DNA of 64,000 nucleotides from Channa striata (Eukaryota > Chordata > Actinopteri > Anabantiformes > Channidae), in assembly GCA_033026295.1 (NCBI GenBank), contig JAUPFM010000086.1, positions 74,371 to 138,370 on the forward strand, given 5' to 3'. Within the stretch, counting starts at the first letter, position 1; the number at the start of each line of letters is the position of its first letter. Made by a program: the position numbers and the translations under genes. The notes under the pieces were generated by a model. It saw nothing but the letters and a program-made list of their open reading frames with translations. It was not told the DNA's origin and did not search any database. Positions 11,201-25,800 of this stretch are shown piece after piece.

Positions 11201-13230
11201 CTGTGCATTTTCAGCGATAGGCCTGGGGAAGCCAGTTTGTCCTTTCACGTTTCTCAGGCCAGCCTGGTGCAAATCACACTTGCTTCACATCAATTTAAAG
11301 TTTGAAAACTCCTCTTTCCATCCATTTAAACCACTTGGATCAGACACTTTCCTCCTGGCTATAAAGATCCAAAATGTGTGGTCAAATACAGTTGATTTTG
11401 GACTGGGGTCAGAAGGTCAAAAATGAGCCATATTTGCAGACATGCACAGGCAGCGAGGAACATGGCATCTGCCTATGGCATACACCAATTTAAAGCTTAG
11501 ATTTAGACCTTTAAGACAACACCAGGCACATCTAGCTGTGAGCTCCACAAAGGAAACATCAGCCAGGAGAAAGAGGCCCAATTTCAGGCCCTGTGCATTT
11601 TCAGCGATAGGCCTGGGGAAGCCAGTTTGTCCTTTTACGTTTCTCAGGCCAGCCTGGTGCAAATCACACTTGTTTCACATCAATTTAAAGTTTGAAAACT
11701 CCTCTTTCCATCCATTTAAACCACTTGGATCAGACACTTTCCTCCTGGCTATAAAGAGCCAAAATGTGTGGTCAAATACAGCTGATTTTGGACCGGAAAC
11801 AGCAGCCAGGAGAACGAGGCCCAATTTCAGGCCCTGTGCATTTTCAGCCATAGACCTGGGGAAGCCAGTTTGCCCTTTCACGTTTCTCAGGCCAGCCTGG
11901 TGCAAATCACACTTGTTTCACATCAATTCAAAGCTTAAAAACTTTTCTTTCCACCCCTTTAAACCACTTGGATCAGACACTTTCCTCCTGGCTATAAAGA
12001 GCCAAAATGTGTGGTCAAATACAGCTGATTTTGGACTGGGGTCAGAAGGTCAAAAATGAGCCATATTTGCAGACATGCACAGGCAGCTAGGAACATGGCA
12101 TCTGCCTATGGCATACACCAATTTAAAGTTTAGATTTAGACCTTTAAGGCAATACTAGGCACATCTAGCTGTGAGCTCCACAAAGGAAACATCAGCCAGA
12201 AGAACGAGGCCCAATTTCAGGCCCTGTGCATTTTCAGCGTCAGCCCAGGGGCAGCCAGTTTGCTCTTGCAAGTTTCTCAGGCCAGCCTGGTGCAAACCAC
12301 TTGGATTTAAACCACTTGGATCAGACACTTTCCTCCTGGCTATAAAAAGCCAAAATGTGTGGTCAAATACAGCTGATTTTGGACCGGAAACAGCAGCCAG
12401 GAGAACGAGGCCCAATTTCAGGCCCTGTGCATTTTCAGCGATAGGCCTGGGAAGCCAGTTTGTCCTTTCACGTTTCTCAGGCCAGCCTGGTGCAAATCAC
12501 ACTTGCTTCACATCAATTTAAAGTTTGAAAACTCCTCTTTCCATCCATTTAAACCACTTGGATCAGACACTTTCCTGCTGGCTATAAAGAGCCAAAATGT
12601 GTGGTCAAATACAACTGATTTTGGACTGTGGTCAGAAAGTCAAAAATGAGCCATATTTGCAGACATGCACAGGCAGCTAGGAACATGGCATCAGCCTATG
12701 GCATACACCAATTTAAAGCTTAGATTTAGACCTTTAAGGCAATACTAGGCACATCTAGCTGTGAGCTCCACAAAGGAAACAGCAGCCAGAGAACGAGGCC
12801 CAATTTCAGGCCCTGTGCATTTTCAGCCATAGGCCTGGGAAGCCAGTTTGTCCTTTCACGTTTCTCAGGCCAGCCTGGTGCAAATCACACTTGTTTCACA
12901 TCAATTTAAAGTTTGAAAACTCCTCTTTCCATCCATTTAAACCACTTGGATCAGACACTTTCCTCCTGGCTATAAAGAGCCAAAATGTGTGGTCAAATAC
13001 AACTGATTTTGGACTGTGGTCAGAAAGTCAAAAATGAGCCATATTTGTAAACATGCACAGGCAGCTAGGAACATGGCATCAGCCTATGGCATACACCAAT
13101 TTAAAGCTTAGATTTAGACCTTTAAGGCAATACTAGGCACATCTAGCTGTGAGCTCCACAAAGGAAACAGCAGCCAGAGAACGAGGCCCAATTTCAGGCC
13201 CTGTGCATTTTCAGCCATAGGCCTGGGGAA
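8219..13230 (+). repeat. Higher-order repeat block, period about 3.22 kb with inner 1.22/2.0 kb steps
   Basis: Related blocks start at 8219, 10218 and 11442. The first and third match over about 1.8 kb at an offset of about 3,224 bp, sharing private marks such as TTGTAAACATGC (9821 and 13045) and GCGAGGAAC. The middle copy is shorter (1,224 bp) and slightly different. All three carry the 147-bp deletion junction (8571, 9161, 10571, 11161, 11794 and 12384) and the 42-bp deletion form. Similarity with the third copy fades near 13230, where GCAAGTTTGC and CATGCATTT variants appear. Confidence 0.8.
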
Positions 13231-14084
13231 GCAAGTTTGCTCTTGCACATTTCTCAGGCCAGCCTGGTGCAAATCACACTTGTTTCACATGCATTTAAAG
13301 CTTAAAAACTCCTCTTTCCATCCATTTAAACCACTTGGATCAGACACTTTCCTCCTGGCTATAAAGAGCCAAAATGTGTGGTCAAATACAACTGATTTTG
13401 GACTGTGGTCAGAAAGTCAAAAATGAGCCATATTTGCAGACATGCACAGGCAGCTAGGAACATGGCATCTGCCTATGGCATACACCAATTTAAAGCTTAG
13501 ATTTAGACCTTTAAGGCAATACTAGGCACATCTAGCTGTGAGCTCCACAAAGGAAAGAGCAGCCAGAGAACGAGGCCCAATTTCAGGCCCTGTGCATTTT
13601 CAGCCATAGGCCTGGGGAAGCCATTTTGCTCTTGCACATTTCTCAGGCCAGCCTGGTGCAAATCACACTTGTTTCACATCAATTTAAAGCTTAAAAACTC
13701 TTCTTTCCATCCATTTAAACCACTTGGATCAGACACTTTCCTCCTGGCTATAAAGAGCCAAAATGTGTGGTCAAATACAGCTGATTTAAAGCTTACATTT
13801 AGACCTTTAAGGCAATACTAGGCACATCTAGCTGTGAGCTCCACAAAGGAAACAGCAGCCAGAGAACGAGGCCCAATTTCAGGCCCTGTGCATTTTCAGC
13901 CATAGGCCTGGGGAAGCCATTTTGCTCTTGCACATTTCTCAGGCCAGCCTGGTGCAAATCACACTTGTTTCACATCAATTTAAAGCTTAAAAACTCTTCT
14001 TTCCATCCATTTAAACCACTTGGATCAGACACTTTCCTCCTGGATATAAAGAGCCAAAATGTGTGGTCAAATACAGCTGATTTT

Positions 14085-16235
14085 GGACTGGGCTCAGAAG
14101 ATCAAAAATGAGCCATATTTGAAGACATGCACAGGCAGCTAGGAACATGACATCTGCCTATGGCATACACCAATTTAAAGTTTAGATTTAGACCTTTAAG
14201 GCAATACTAGGCACATCTAGCTGTGAGCTCCACAAAGGAAACAGCAGCCAGAGAATAAGGCCCAATTTCAGGTCCTGTGCATTTTCAGCCGTAGACCTGG
14301 GGAAGCCAGTTTGCCCTTTCACGTTTCTCAGGCCAGCCTGGTGCAAATCACTTGGATCAGACACTTTCCTCCTGGCTATAAAGAGCCAAAATGTGTGGTC
14401 AAATACAGCTGATTTAAAGCTTACATTTAGACCTTTAAGGCAATACTAGGCACATCTAGCTTTGAGCGCCACAAAGGAAACAGCAGCCAGAGAATGAGGC
14501 CCAATTTCAGGTCCTGTGCATTTTCAGCGTCAGCCCAGGAGCAGCCAGTTTGCTCTTGCACGTTTCTCAGGCCAGCCTGGTGCAAATCACACTTGTTTCA
14601 CATCAATTTAAAGATTAAAAATTCCTCTTTCCATCCTTATAAACCACTTGGATCAGACACTTTCCTATTGGCTATAAAGAGCCAAAATGTGTGGTCAAAT
14701 ACAGCTGATTTTGGACTGGGGTCAGAAGGTCAAAAATTAGCCATATTTGCAGACATGCACAGGCAGCTAGGAACATGGCATCTGCCTATGGCATACACCA
14801 ATTTAAAGCTTAGATTTAGACCTTTAAGGCAATACTAGGCACATCTAGCTGTGAGCTCCACAAAGGAAATAGCAGCCAGAGAATGAGGCCCAATTTCAGG
14901 TCCTGTGCATTTTCAGCGTCAGCCCAGGGGCAGCCAGGTTGCTTTTGCACGTTTCTTAGGCCAGCCTGGTGCAAATCACACTTGTTTCACGTTAATTTAA
15001 AGCCCAAAGTCTCCTCTTTCCACCCCTTTAAACCACTTGGATCAGACACTTTCCTCCTGGCTATAAAGAGCCAAAATGTGTGGTCAAATACAGCTGATTT
15101 TGGACTGGGGTCAGAAGGTCAAAAATGAGCCATATTTGCAGACATGCACAGGCAGCTAGGATCATGGCATCTGCCTATGGCATACACCAATTTAAAGCTT
15201 AGATTTAGACCTTTAAGGCAATACTAGGCACATCTAGCTATGAGCTCCACAAAGGAAACAGCAGCCAGGAGAACGAGGCCCAATTTCAGGCCCTGTGCAT
15301 TTTCAGCGATAGGCCTGGGGAAGCCAGTTTGCCCTTTCACGTTTCTCAGGCCAGCCTGGTGCAAATCACACTTGTTTCACATCATTTTAAAGCTTAAAAA
15401 CTCCTCTTTCTACCCCTTTAAACCACTTGGATCAGACACTTTCCTCCTGGCTATAAAGAGCCAAAATGTGTGGTCAAATAAAGCTGATTTTGGACTGGGG
15501 TCAGAAGGTCAAAAATGAGCAATATTTGCAGACATGCACAGGCAGCTAGGAACATGGCATCTACCTATGGCATACACCAATTTAAAGCTTAGATTTAGAC
15601 CTTTAAGTCAATACTAGGCACATCTAGCTGTGAGCTCCACAAAGGAAACAGCAGCCAGGAGAACGAGGCCCAATTTCAGGCCCTGTGCATTTTCAGCCAT
15701 AGACCTGGGGAAGCCAGTTTGCCCTTTCACGTTTCTCAGGCCAGCCTGGTGCAAATCACACTTGTTTCACATCATTTTAAAGCTTAAAAACTCCTCTTTC
15801 TACCCCTTTAAACCACTTGGATCAGACACTTTCCTCCTGGCTTTGAAGAGCCAAAATGTGTGGTCAAATACAGCTGATTTAAAGCTTAGATTTAGACCTT
15901 TAAGGCAATACTAAGCACATCTAGCTTTGAGCTCCACAACGGAAACAGCAGCCAGAGAATGAGGCCCAATTTCAGGTCCTGTGCATTTTCAGCGTCAGCC
16001 CAGGGGCAGCCAGTTTGCTCTTGCAAGTTTCTCAGGCCAGCCCGGTGCAAATCACACTTGTTTCACATCAATTTAAAGCTTAAAAACTCCTCTTTCCATC
16101 CATTTAAACCACTTGGATCAGACACTTTCCTCCTGGCTGTAAAGAGCCAAAATGTGTGGTCAAATACAGCTGATTTTGGACTGGGGTCAGAAGGTCAAAA
16201 ATGAGCCATATTTGCAGACATGCACAGGCAGCTAG
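14085..16235 (+). repeat. Higher-order repeat, copy 1 of the 3.26-kb period pair
   Basis: It matches 17346-19495 at an offset of about 3,261 bp. Shared private marks include GGGCTCAGAAGATCAAAAATG followed by TTGAAGACATGC, the AAAAATTAGCC variant that removes the usual TGA, and the GCCAGGTTGCTTTTGCACG form. The match ends where 16215 reads CTAGGCACATGG but 19495 reads CTAGGAACATGG. Confidence 0.8.
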
Positions 16236-17345
16236 GCACATGGCATCTGCCTATGGCATACACCAATTTAAAGCTTAGATTTAGACCTTTAAGGCAATAC
16301 TAGGCACATCTAGCTGTGAGCTCCACAAAGGAAACAGCAGCCAGAGAACGAGGCCCAATTTCAGGCCCTGTGCATTTTCAGCCATAGGCCTGGGGAAGCC
16401 ATTTTGCTCTTGCACATTTCTCAGGCCAGCCTGGTGCAAATCACACTTGTTTCACATCAATTTAAAGCTTAAAAACTCTTCTTTCCATCCATTTAAACCA
16501 CTTGGATCAGACACTTTCCTCCTGGCTATAAAGATCCAAAATGTGTGGTCAAATACAGCTGATTTTGGACTGGGGTCAGAAGGTCAAAAATGAGCCATAT
16601 TTGCAGACATGCACAGGCAGCGAGGAACATGGCATCTGCCTATGGCATACACCAATTTAAAGCTTAGATTTAGACCTTTAAGACAACACCAGGCACATCT
16701 AGCTGTGAGCTCCACAAAGGAAACATAAGCCAGGAGAAAGAGGCCCAATTTCAGGCCCTGTGCATTTTCAGCGATAGGCCTGGGGAAGCCAGGTTGTCCT
16801 TTCACGTTTCTCATGCCAGCCTGGTGCAAATCACACTTGTTTCACATCAATTTAAAGTTTGAAAACTCCTCTTTCCATCCATTTAAACCACTTGGATCAG
16901 ACACTTTCCTCCTGGCTATAAAGAGCCAAAATGTGTGGTCAAATACAGCTGATTTTGGACTGGGGTCAGAAGGTCAAAAATGAGCCATATTTGCAGACAT
17001 GCACAGGCAGCTAGGAACATGGCATCTGCCTATGGCATACACCAATTTAAAGCTTAGATTTAGACCTTTAAGGCAATACTAGGCACATCTAGCTTTGAGC
17101 TCCACAAAGGAAACAGCAGCCAGAGAATGAGGCCCAATTTCAGGTCCTGTGCATTTTCAGCCATAGACCTGGGGAAGCCAGTTTGCCCTTTCACGTTTCT
17201 CAGGCGAGCCTGGTTCAAATCACACTTGTTTCACATCAATTTTAAGCTTAAAAACTCCTCTTTCCATCCATTTAAACCACTTGGATCAGACACTTTCCTA
17301 TTGGCTATAAAGAGCCAAAATGTGTGGTCAAATACAGCTGATTTT

Positions 17346-19495
17346 GGACTGGGCTCAGAAGATCAAAAATGAGCCATATTTGAAGACATGCACAGGCAGC
17401 TAGGAACATGACATCTGCCTATGGCATACACCAATTTAAAGTTTAGATTTAGACCTTTAAGGCAATACTAGGCACATCTAGCTGTGAGCTCCACAAAGGA
17501 AACAGCAGCCAGAGAATAAGGCCCAATTTCAGGTCCTGTGCATTTTCAGCCATAGACCTGGGGAAGCCAGTTTGCCCTTTCACGTTTCTCAGGCCAGCCT
17601 GGTGCAAATCACTTGGATCAGACACTTTCCTCCTGGCTATAAAGAGCCAAAATGTGTGGTCAAATACAGCTGATTTAAAGCTTACATTTAGACCTTTAAG
17701 GCAATACTAGGCACATCTAGCTTTGAGCTCCACAAAGGAAACAGCAGCCAGAGAATGAGGCCCAATTTCAGGTCCTGTGCATTTTCAGCGTCAGCCCAGG
17801 AGCAGCCAGTTTGCTCTTGCACGTTTCTCAGGCCAGCCTGGTGCAAATCACACTTGTTTCACATCAATTTAAAGATTAAAAATTCCTCTTTCCATCCTTA
17901 TAAACCACTTGGATCAGACACTTTCCTATTGGGTATAAAGAGCCAAAATGTGTGGTCAAATACAGCTGATTTTGGACTGGGGTCAGAAGGTCAAAAATTA
18001 GCCATATTTGCAGACATGCACAGGCAGCTAGGAACATGGCATCTGCCTATGGCATACACCAATTTAAAGCTTAGATTTAGACCTTTAAGGCAATACTAGG
18101 CACATCTAGCTGTGAGCTCCACAAAGGAAATAGCAGCCAGAGAATGAGGCCCAATTTCAGGCCCTGTGCATTTTCAGCGATAGGCCCAGGGGCAGCCAGG
18201 TTGCTTTTGCACGTTTCTTAGGCCAGCCTGGTGCAAATCACACTTGTTTCACGTTAATTTAAAGCCCAAAGTCTCCTCTTTCCACCCCTTTAAACCACTT
18301 GGATCAGACACTTTCCTCCTGGCTATAAAGAGCCAAAATGTGTGGTCAAATACAGCTGATTTTGGACTGGGGTCAGAAGGTCAAAAATGAGCCATATTTG
18401 CAGACATGCACAGGCAGCTAGGATCATGGCATCTGCCTATGGCATACACCAATTTAAAGCTTAGATTTAGACCTTTAAGGCAATACTAGGCACATCTAGC
18501 TATGAGCTCCACAAAGGAAACAGCAGCCAGGAGAACGAGGCCCAATTTCAGGCCCTGTGCATTTTCAGCGATAGGCCTGGGAAGCCAGTTTGCCCTTTCA
18601 CGTTTCTCAGGCCAGCCTGGTGCAAATCACACTTGTTTCACATCATTTTAAAGCTTAAAAACTCCTCTTTCTACCCCTTTAAACCACTTGGATCAGACAC
18701 TTTCCTCCTGGCTATAAAGAGCCAAAATGTGTGGTCAAATACAGCTGATTTTGGACTGGGGTCAGAAGGTCAAAAATGAGCCATATTTGCAGACATGCAC
18801 AGGCAGCTAGGAACATGGCATCTACCTATGGCATACACCAATTTAAAGCTTAGATTTAGACCTTTAAGTCAATACTAGGCACATCTAGCTGTGAGCTCCA
18901 CAAAGGAAACAGCAGCCAGGAGAACGAGGCCCAATTTCAGGCCCTGTGCATTTTCAGCCATAGACCTGGGAAGCCAGTTTGCCCTTTCACGTTTCTCAGG
19001 CCAGCCTGGTGCAAATCACACTTGTTTCACATCAATTTAAAGCTTAAAAACTCTTCTTTCCACCCCTTTAAACAACTTGGATCAGACACTTTCCTCCTGG
19101 CTTTGAAGAGCCAAAATGTGTGGTCAAATACAGCTGATTTAAAGCTTAGATTTAGACCTTTAAGGCAATACTAAGCACATCTAGCTTTGAGCTCCACAAC
19201 GGAAACAGCAGCCAGAGAATGAGGCCCAATTTCAGGTCCTGTGCATTTTCAGCGTCAGCCCAGGGGCAGCCAGTTTGCTCTTGCAAGTTTCTCAGGCCAG
19301 CCCGGTGCAAATCACACTTGTTTCACATCAATTTAAAGCTTAAAAACTCCTCTTTCCATCCATTTAAACCACTTGGATCAGACACTTTCCTCCTGGCTGT
19401 AAAGAGCCAAAATGTGTGGTCAAATACAGCTGATTTTGGACTGGGGTCAGAAGGTCAAAAATGAGCCATATTTGCAGACATGCACAGGCAGCTAG
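17346..19495 (+). repeat. Higher-order repeat, copy 2 of the 3.26-kb period pair
   Basis: This is the partner of 14085-16235. It overlaps the start of the 4.6-kb duplication, so the two duplications are nested in time. It differs from copy 1 chiefly by the hybrid GCGATAGGCCCAGG near 18177, where copy 1 has GCGTCAGCCCAGG. Confidence 0.8.
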
Positions 19496-22400
19496 GAACA
19501 TGGCATCTGCCTACGGCATACACCAATTTAAAGCTTAGATTTAGACCTTTAAGACAACACCAGGCACATCTAGCTGTGAGCTCCACAAAAGAAACATCAG
19601 CCAGGAGAATGAGGCCCAATTTCAGGCCCTGTGCATTTTCAGCCATAGACCTGGGAAGCCAGTTTGCCCTTTCACGTTTCTCAGGCCGGCCTGGTGCAAA
19701 TCACTTGGATCAGACACTTTCCTCCTGGCTATAAAGAGCCAAAATGTGTGGTCAAATACAGCTGATTTTGGACTGGGGTCAGAAGGTCAAAAATGAGCCA
19801 TATTTGCAGACATGCACAGGCAGCTAGGAACATGGCATCTGCCTATGGCATACACCAATTTAAAGCTTAGATTTAGACCTTTAAGACAACACCAGGCACA
19901 TCTAGCTGTGAGCTCCACAAAAGAAACAGCAGCCACGAGAATGAGTCCCAATTTCAGGCCCATTGCATTTTCAGCCATAGACCTGGGAAGCCAGTTTGCC
20001 CTTTCACGTTTCTCAGGCCAGCCTGGTGCAAATCACACTTGTTTCACATCAATTTAAAGCTTAAAACTCTTCTTTCCACCCCTTTAAACCACTTGGATCA
20101 GACACTTTCCTCCTGGCTATAAAGATCCAAAATGTGTGGTCAAATACAGCTGATTTTGGACTGGGGTCAGAAGGTCAAAAATGAGCCATATTTGCAGACA
20201 TGCACAGGCAGCTAGGAACATGGCATCTGCCTATGGCATACACCAATTTAAAGCTTAGATTTAGACCTTTAAGGCAATACTAGGCACATCTAGCTTTGAG
20301 CTCCACAAAGGAAACAGCAGCCAGAGAATGAGGCCCAATTCCAGGCCCTGTGCATTTTCAGCGTCAGCCAAGGGGCAGCCAGTTTGCTCTTGCACGTTTC
20401 TCAGGCCAGCCTGGTGCAAATCACACTTGTTTCACATCAATTTAAAGCTTAAAAACTCTTCTTTCCACCCCTTTAAACCACTTGGATCAGACACTTTCCT
20501 CCTGGCTATAAAGATCCAAAATGTGTGGTCAAATAAAGCTGATTTTGGACTGTAGTCAGAAGGTCAAAAATGAGCCATATTTGCAGACATGCACAGGCAG
20601 CTAGGAACATGGCATCTGCCTATGGCATACACCAATTTAAAGCTTAGATTTAGACCTTTAAGACAAGAATAGGCACATCTAGCTGTGAGCTCCACAAAGG
20701 AAACAGCAGCCAGAGAATGAGGCCCAATTTCAGGCCCTGTGCATTTTCAGCGATAGGCCTGGGAAGCCAGTTTGTCCTTTCACGTTTCTCAGGCCAGCCT
20801 GGTGCAAATCACACTTGTTTCACATCAATTTAAAGTTTGAAAACTCCTCTTTCCATCCATTTAAACCACTTGGATCAGACACTTTCCTCCTGGCTATAAA
20901 GAGCCAAAATGTGTGGTCAAATACAACTGATTTTGGACTGTGGTCAGAAAGTCAAAAATGAGCCATATTTGCAGACATGCACAGGCAGCTAGGAACATGG
21001 CATCAGCCTATGGCATACACCAATTTAAAGCTTAGATTTAGACCTTTAAGGCAATACTAGGCACATCTAGCTGTGAGCTCAACAAAGGAAACAGCAGCCA
21101 GAGAACGAGGCCCAATTTCAGGCCCTGTGCATTTTCAGCCATAGGCCTGGGAAGCCAGTTTGCCCTTTCACGTTTCTCAGGCGAGCCTGGTTCAAATCAC
21201 ACTTGTTTCACATCAATTTTAAGCTTAAAAACTCCTCTTTCCATCCATTTAAACCACTTGGATCAGACACTTTCCTATTGGCTATAAAGAGCCAAAATGT
21301 GTGGTCAAATACAGCTGATTTTGGACTGGGCTCAGAAGATCAAAAATGAGCCATATTTGAAGACATGCACAGGCAGCTAGGAACATGACATCTGCCTATG
21401 GCATACACCAATTTAAAGTTTAGATTTAGACCTTTAAGGCAATACTAGGCACATCTAGCTGTGAGCTCCACAAAGGAAACAGCAGCCAGAGAATAAGGCC
21501 CAATTTCAGGTCCTGTGCATTTTCAGCCATAGACCTGGGGAAGCCAGTTTGCCCTTTCACGTTTCTCAGGCCAGCCTGGTGCAAATCACTTGGATCAGAC
21601 ACTTTCCTCCTGGCTATAAAGAGCCAAAATGTGTGGTTAAATACAGCTGATTTAAAGCTTAGATTTAGACCTTTAAGGCAATACTAGGCACATCTAGCTG
21701 TGAGCTCCACAAAGGAAACAGCAGCCAGGAGAACGAGGCCAAATTTCAGGCCCTGTGCATTTTCAGCCATAGACCTGGGGAAGCCAGTTTGCCCTTTCAC
21801 GTTTCTCAGGCCAGCCTGGTGCAAATCACACTTGTTTCACATCAATTCAAAGCTTAAAAACTTTTCTTTCCACCCCTTTAAACCACTTGGATCAGACACT
21901 TTCCTCCTGGTTATAAAGAGCCAAAATGTGTGGTCAAATACAGCTGATTTTGGACTGGGTTCAGAAGGTCAAAAATGAGCCATATTTGCAGACATGCACA
22001 GGCAGCTAGGAACATGGCATCTGCCTATGGCATACACCAATTTAAAGTTTAGATTTAGACCTTTAAGGCAATACTAGGCACATCTAGCTGTGAGCTCCAC
22101 AAAGGAAACATCAGCCAGGAGAACGAGGCCCAATTTCAGGCCCTGTGCATTTTCAGCGTCAGCCCAGGGGCAGCCAGTTTGCTCTTGCAAGTTTCTCAGG
22201 CCAGCCTGGTGCAAACCACTTGGATTTAAACCACATTGGATCAGACACTTTCCTCCTGGCTATAAAAAGCCAAAATGTGTGGTCAAATACAGCTGATTTA
22301 AAGCTTAGATTTAGACCTTTAAGGCAATACTAGGCACATCTAGCTGTGAGCTCCACAAAGGAAACAGCAGCCAGAGAATGAGGCCAAATTCCAGGCCCTG

Positions 22401-22800
22401 TGCATTTTCAGCGTCAGCCCAGGGGCAGCCAGTTTGCTCTTGCACGTTTCTCAGGCCAGCCTGGTGCAAATCACACTTGTTTCACATGCATTTAAAGCTT
22501 AAAAACTCCTCTTTCCATCCATTTAAACCACTTGGATCAGACACTTTCCTCCTGGCTATAAAGAGCCAAAATGTGTGGTCAAATACAACTGATTTTGGAC
22601 TGGGGTCAGAAGGTCAAAAATGAGCCATATTTGCAGACATGCACAGGTAGCTAGGAACATGGCATCTGCCTATGGCATACACCAATTTAAAGTTTAGATT
22701 TAGACCTTTAAGGCAATACTAGGCACATCTAGCTGTGAGCTCCACAAAGGAAACATCAGCCAGAAGAACGAGGCCCAATTTCAGGCCCTGTGCATTTTCA
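18177..22800 (+). repeat. 4.6-kb tandem duplication, copy 1
   Basis: About a dozen satellite units repeat immediately downstream at an offset growing from 4,624 to 4,628 bp. The differences I could find by eye are almost all single-base homopolymer lengths. Copy 1 begins at a hybrid motif GCGATAGGCCCAGG, and the same hybrid marks the start of copy 2, so it marks the duplication joint. Confidence 0.88.
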
Positions 22801-25800
22801 GCGATAGGCCCAGGGGCAGCCAGGTTGCTTTTGCACGTTTCTTAGGCCAGCCTGGTGCAAATCACACTTGTTTCACGTTAATTTAAAGCCCAAAGTCTCC
22901 TCTTTCCACCCCTTTAAACCACTTGGATCAGACACTTTCCTCCTGGCTATAAAGAGCCAAAATGTGTGGTCAAATACAGCTGATTTTGGACTGGGGTCAG
23001 AAGGTCAAAAATGAGCCATATTTGCAGACATGCACAGGCAGCTAGGATCATGGCATCTGCCTATGGCATACACCAATTTAAAGCTTAGATTTAGACCTTT
23101 AAGGCAATACTAGGCACATCTAGCTATGAGCTCCACAAAGGAAACAGCAGCCAGGAGAACGAGGCCCAATTTCAGGCCCTGTGCATTTTCAGCGATAGGC
23201 CTGGGAAGCCAGTTTGCCCTTTCACGTTTCTCAGGCCAGCCTGGTGCAAATCACACTTGTTTCACATCATTTTAAAGCTTAAAACTCCTCTTTCTACCCC
23301 TTTAAACCACTTGGATCAGACACTTTCCTCCTGGCTATAAAGAGCCAAAATGTGTGGTCAAATACAGCTGATTTTGGACTGGGGTCAGAAGGTCAAAAAT
23401 GAGCCATATTTGCAGACATGCACAGGCAGCTAGGAACATGGCATCTACCTATGGCATACACCAATTTAAAGCTTAGATTTAGACCTTTAAGTCAATACTA
23501 GGCACATCTAGCTGTGAGCTCCACAAAGGAAACAGCAGCCAGGAGAACGAGGCCCAATTTCAGGCCCTGTGCATTTTCAGCCATAGACCTGGGGAAGCCA
23601 GTTTGCCCTTTCACGTTTCTCAGGCCAGCCTGGTGCAAATCACACTTGTTTCACATCAATTTAAAGCTTAAAAACTCTTCTTTCCACCCCTTTAAACAAC
23701 TTGGATCAGACACTTTCCTCCTGGCTTTGAAGAGCCAAAATGTGTGGTCAAATACAGCTGATTTAAAGCTTAGATTTAGACCTTTAAGGCAATACTAAGC
23801 ACATCTAGCTTTGAGCTCCACAACGGAAACAGCAGCCAGAGAATGAGGCCCAATTTCAGGTCCTGTGCATTTTCAGCGTCAGCCCAGGGGCAGCCAGTTT
23901 GCTCTTGCAAGTTTCTCAGGCCAGCCCGGTGCAAATCACACTTGTTTCACATCAATTTAAAGCTTAAAAACTCCTCTTTCCATCCATTTAAACCACTTGG
24001 ATCAGACACTTTCCTCCTGGCTGTAAAGAGCCAAAATGTGTGGTCAAATACAGCTGATTTTGGACTGGGGTCAGAAGGTCAAAAATGAGCCATATTTGCA
24101 GACATGCACAGGCAGCTAGGAACATGGCATCTGCCTACGGCATACACCAATTTAAAGCTTAGATTTAGACCTTTAAGACAACACCAGGCACATCTAGCTG
24201 TGAGCTCCACAAAAGAAACATCAGCCAGGAGAATGAGGCCCAATTTCAGGCCCTGTGCATTTTCAGCCATAGACCTGGGGAAGCCAGTTTGCCCTTTCAC
24301 GTTTCTCAGGCCGGCCTGGTGCAAATCACTTGGATCAGACACTTTCCTCCTGGCTATAAAGAGCCAAAATGTGTGGTCAAATACAGCTGATTTTGGACTG
24401 GGGTCAGAAGGTCAAAAATGAGCCATATTTGCAGACATGCACAGGCAGCTAGGAACATGGCATCTGCCTATGGCATACACCAATTTAAAGCTTAGATTTA
24501 GACCTTTAAGACAACACCAGGCACATCTAGCTGTGAGCTCCACAAAAGAAACAGCAGCCACGAGAATGAGTCCCAATTTCAGGCCCATTGCATTTTCAGC
24601 CATAGACCTGGGGAAGCCAGTTTGCCCTTTCACGTTTCTCAGGCCAGCCTGGTGCAAATCACACTTGTTTCACATCAATTTAAAGCTTAAAAACTCTTCT
24701 TTCCACCCCTTTAAACCACTTGGATCAGACACTTTCCTCCTGGCTATAAAGATCCAAAATGTGTGGTCAAATACAGCTGATTTTGGACTGGGGTCAGAAG
24801 GTCAAAAATGAGCCATATTTGCAGACATGCACAGGCAGCTAGGAACATGGCATCTGCCTATGGCATACACCAATTTAAAGCTTAGATTTAGACCTTTAAG
24901 GCAATACTAGGCACATCTAGCTTTGAGCTCCACAAAGGAAACAGCAGCCAGAGAATGAGGCCCAATTCCAGGCCCTGTGCATTTTCAGCGTCAGCCAAGG
25001 GGCAGCCAGTTTGCTCTTGCACGTTTCTCAGGCCAGCCTGGTGCAAATCACACTTGTTTCACATCAATTTAAAGCTTAAAAACTCTTCTTTCCACCCCTT
25101 TAAACCACTTGGATCAGACACTTTCCTCCTGGCTATAAAGATCCAAAATGTGTGGTCAAATAAAGCTGATTTTGGACTGTAGTCAGAAGGTCAAAAATGA
25201 GCCATATTTGCAGACATGCACAGGCAGCTAGGAACATGGCATCTGCCTATGGCATACACCAATTTAAAGCTTAGATTTAGACCTTTAAGACAAGAATAGG
25301 CACATCTAGCTGTGAGCTCCACAAAGGAAACAGCAGCCAGAGAATGAGGCCCAATTTCAGGCCCTGTGCATTTTCAGCGATAGGCCTGGGGAAGCCAGTT
25401 TGTCCTTTCACGTTTCTCAGGCCAGCCTGGTGCAAATCACACTTGTTTCACATCAATTTAAAGTTTGAAAACTCCTCTTTCCATCCATTTAAACCACTTG
25501 GATCAGACACTTTCCTCCTGGCTATAAAGAGCCAAAATGTGTGGTCAAATACAACTGATTTTGGACTGTGGTCAGAAAGTCAAAAATGAGCCATATTTGC
25601 AGACATGCACAGGCAGCTAGGAACATGGCATCAGCCTATGGCATACACCAATTTAAAGCTTAGATTTAGACCTTTAAGGCAATACTAGGCACATCTAGCT
25701 GTGAGCTCAACAAAGGAAACAGCAGCCAGAGAACGAGGCCCAATTTCAGGCCCTGTGCATTTTCAGCCATAGGCCTGGGGAAGCCAGTTTGCCCTTTCAC

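Noticed and set aside
11442..12059. Open frames of 60-205 codons in most units, on both strands, as a possible Cys-rich protein family
   Set aside because: The unit length is a multiple of three, so one frame stays open by structure. Each unit ends it with TGA, the 389-bp units shift it, and related units differ by many one-base indels. No known domain is visible, and antisense frames are mirror images.
15475..15490. AATAAA polyadenylation signal (also about 20534 and 25161)
   Set aside because: It arises from a point variant of CAAATACAG in three related units and follows no gene.
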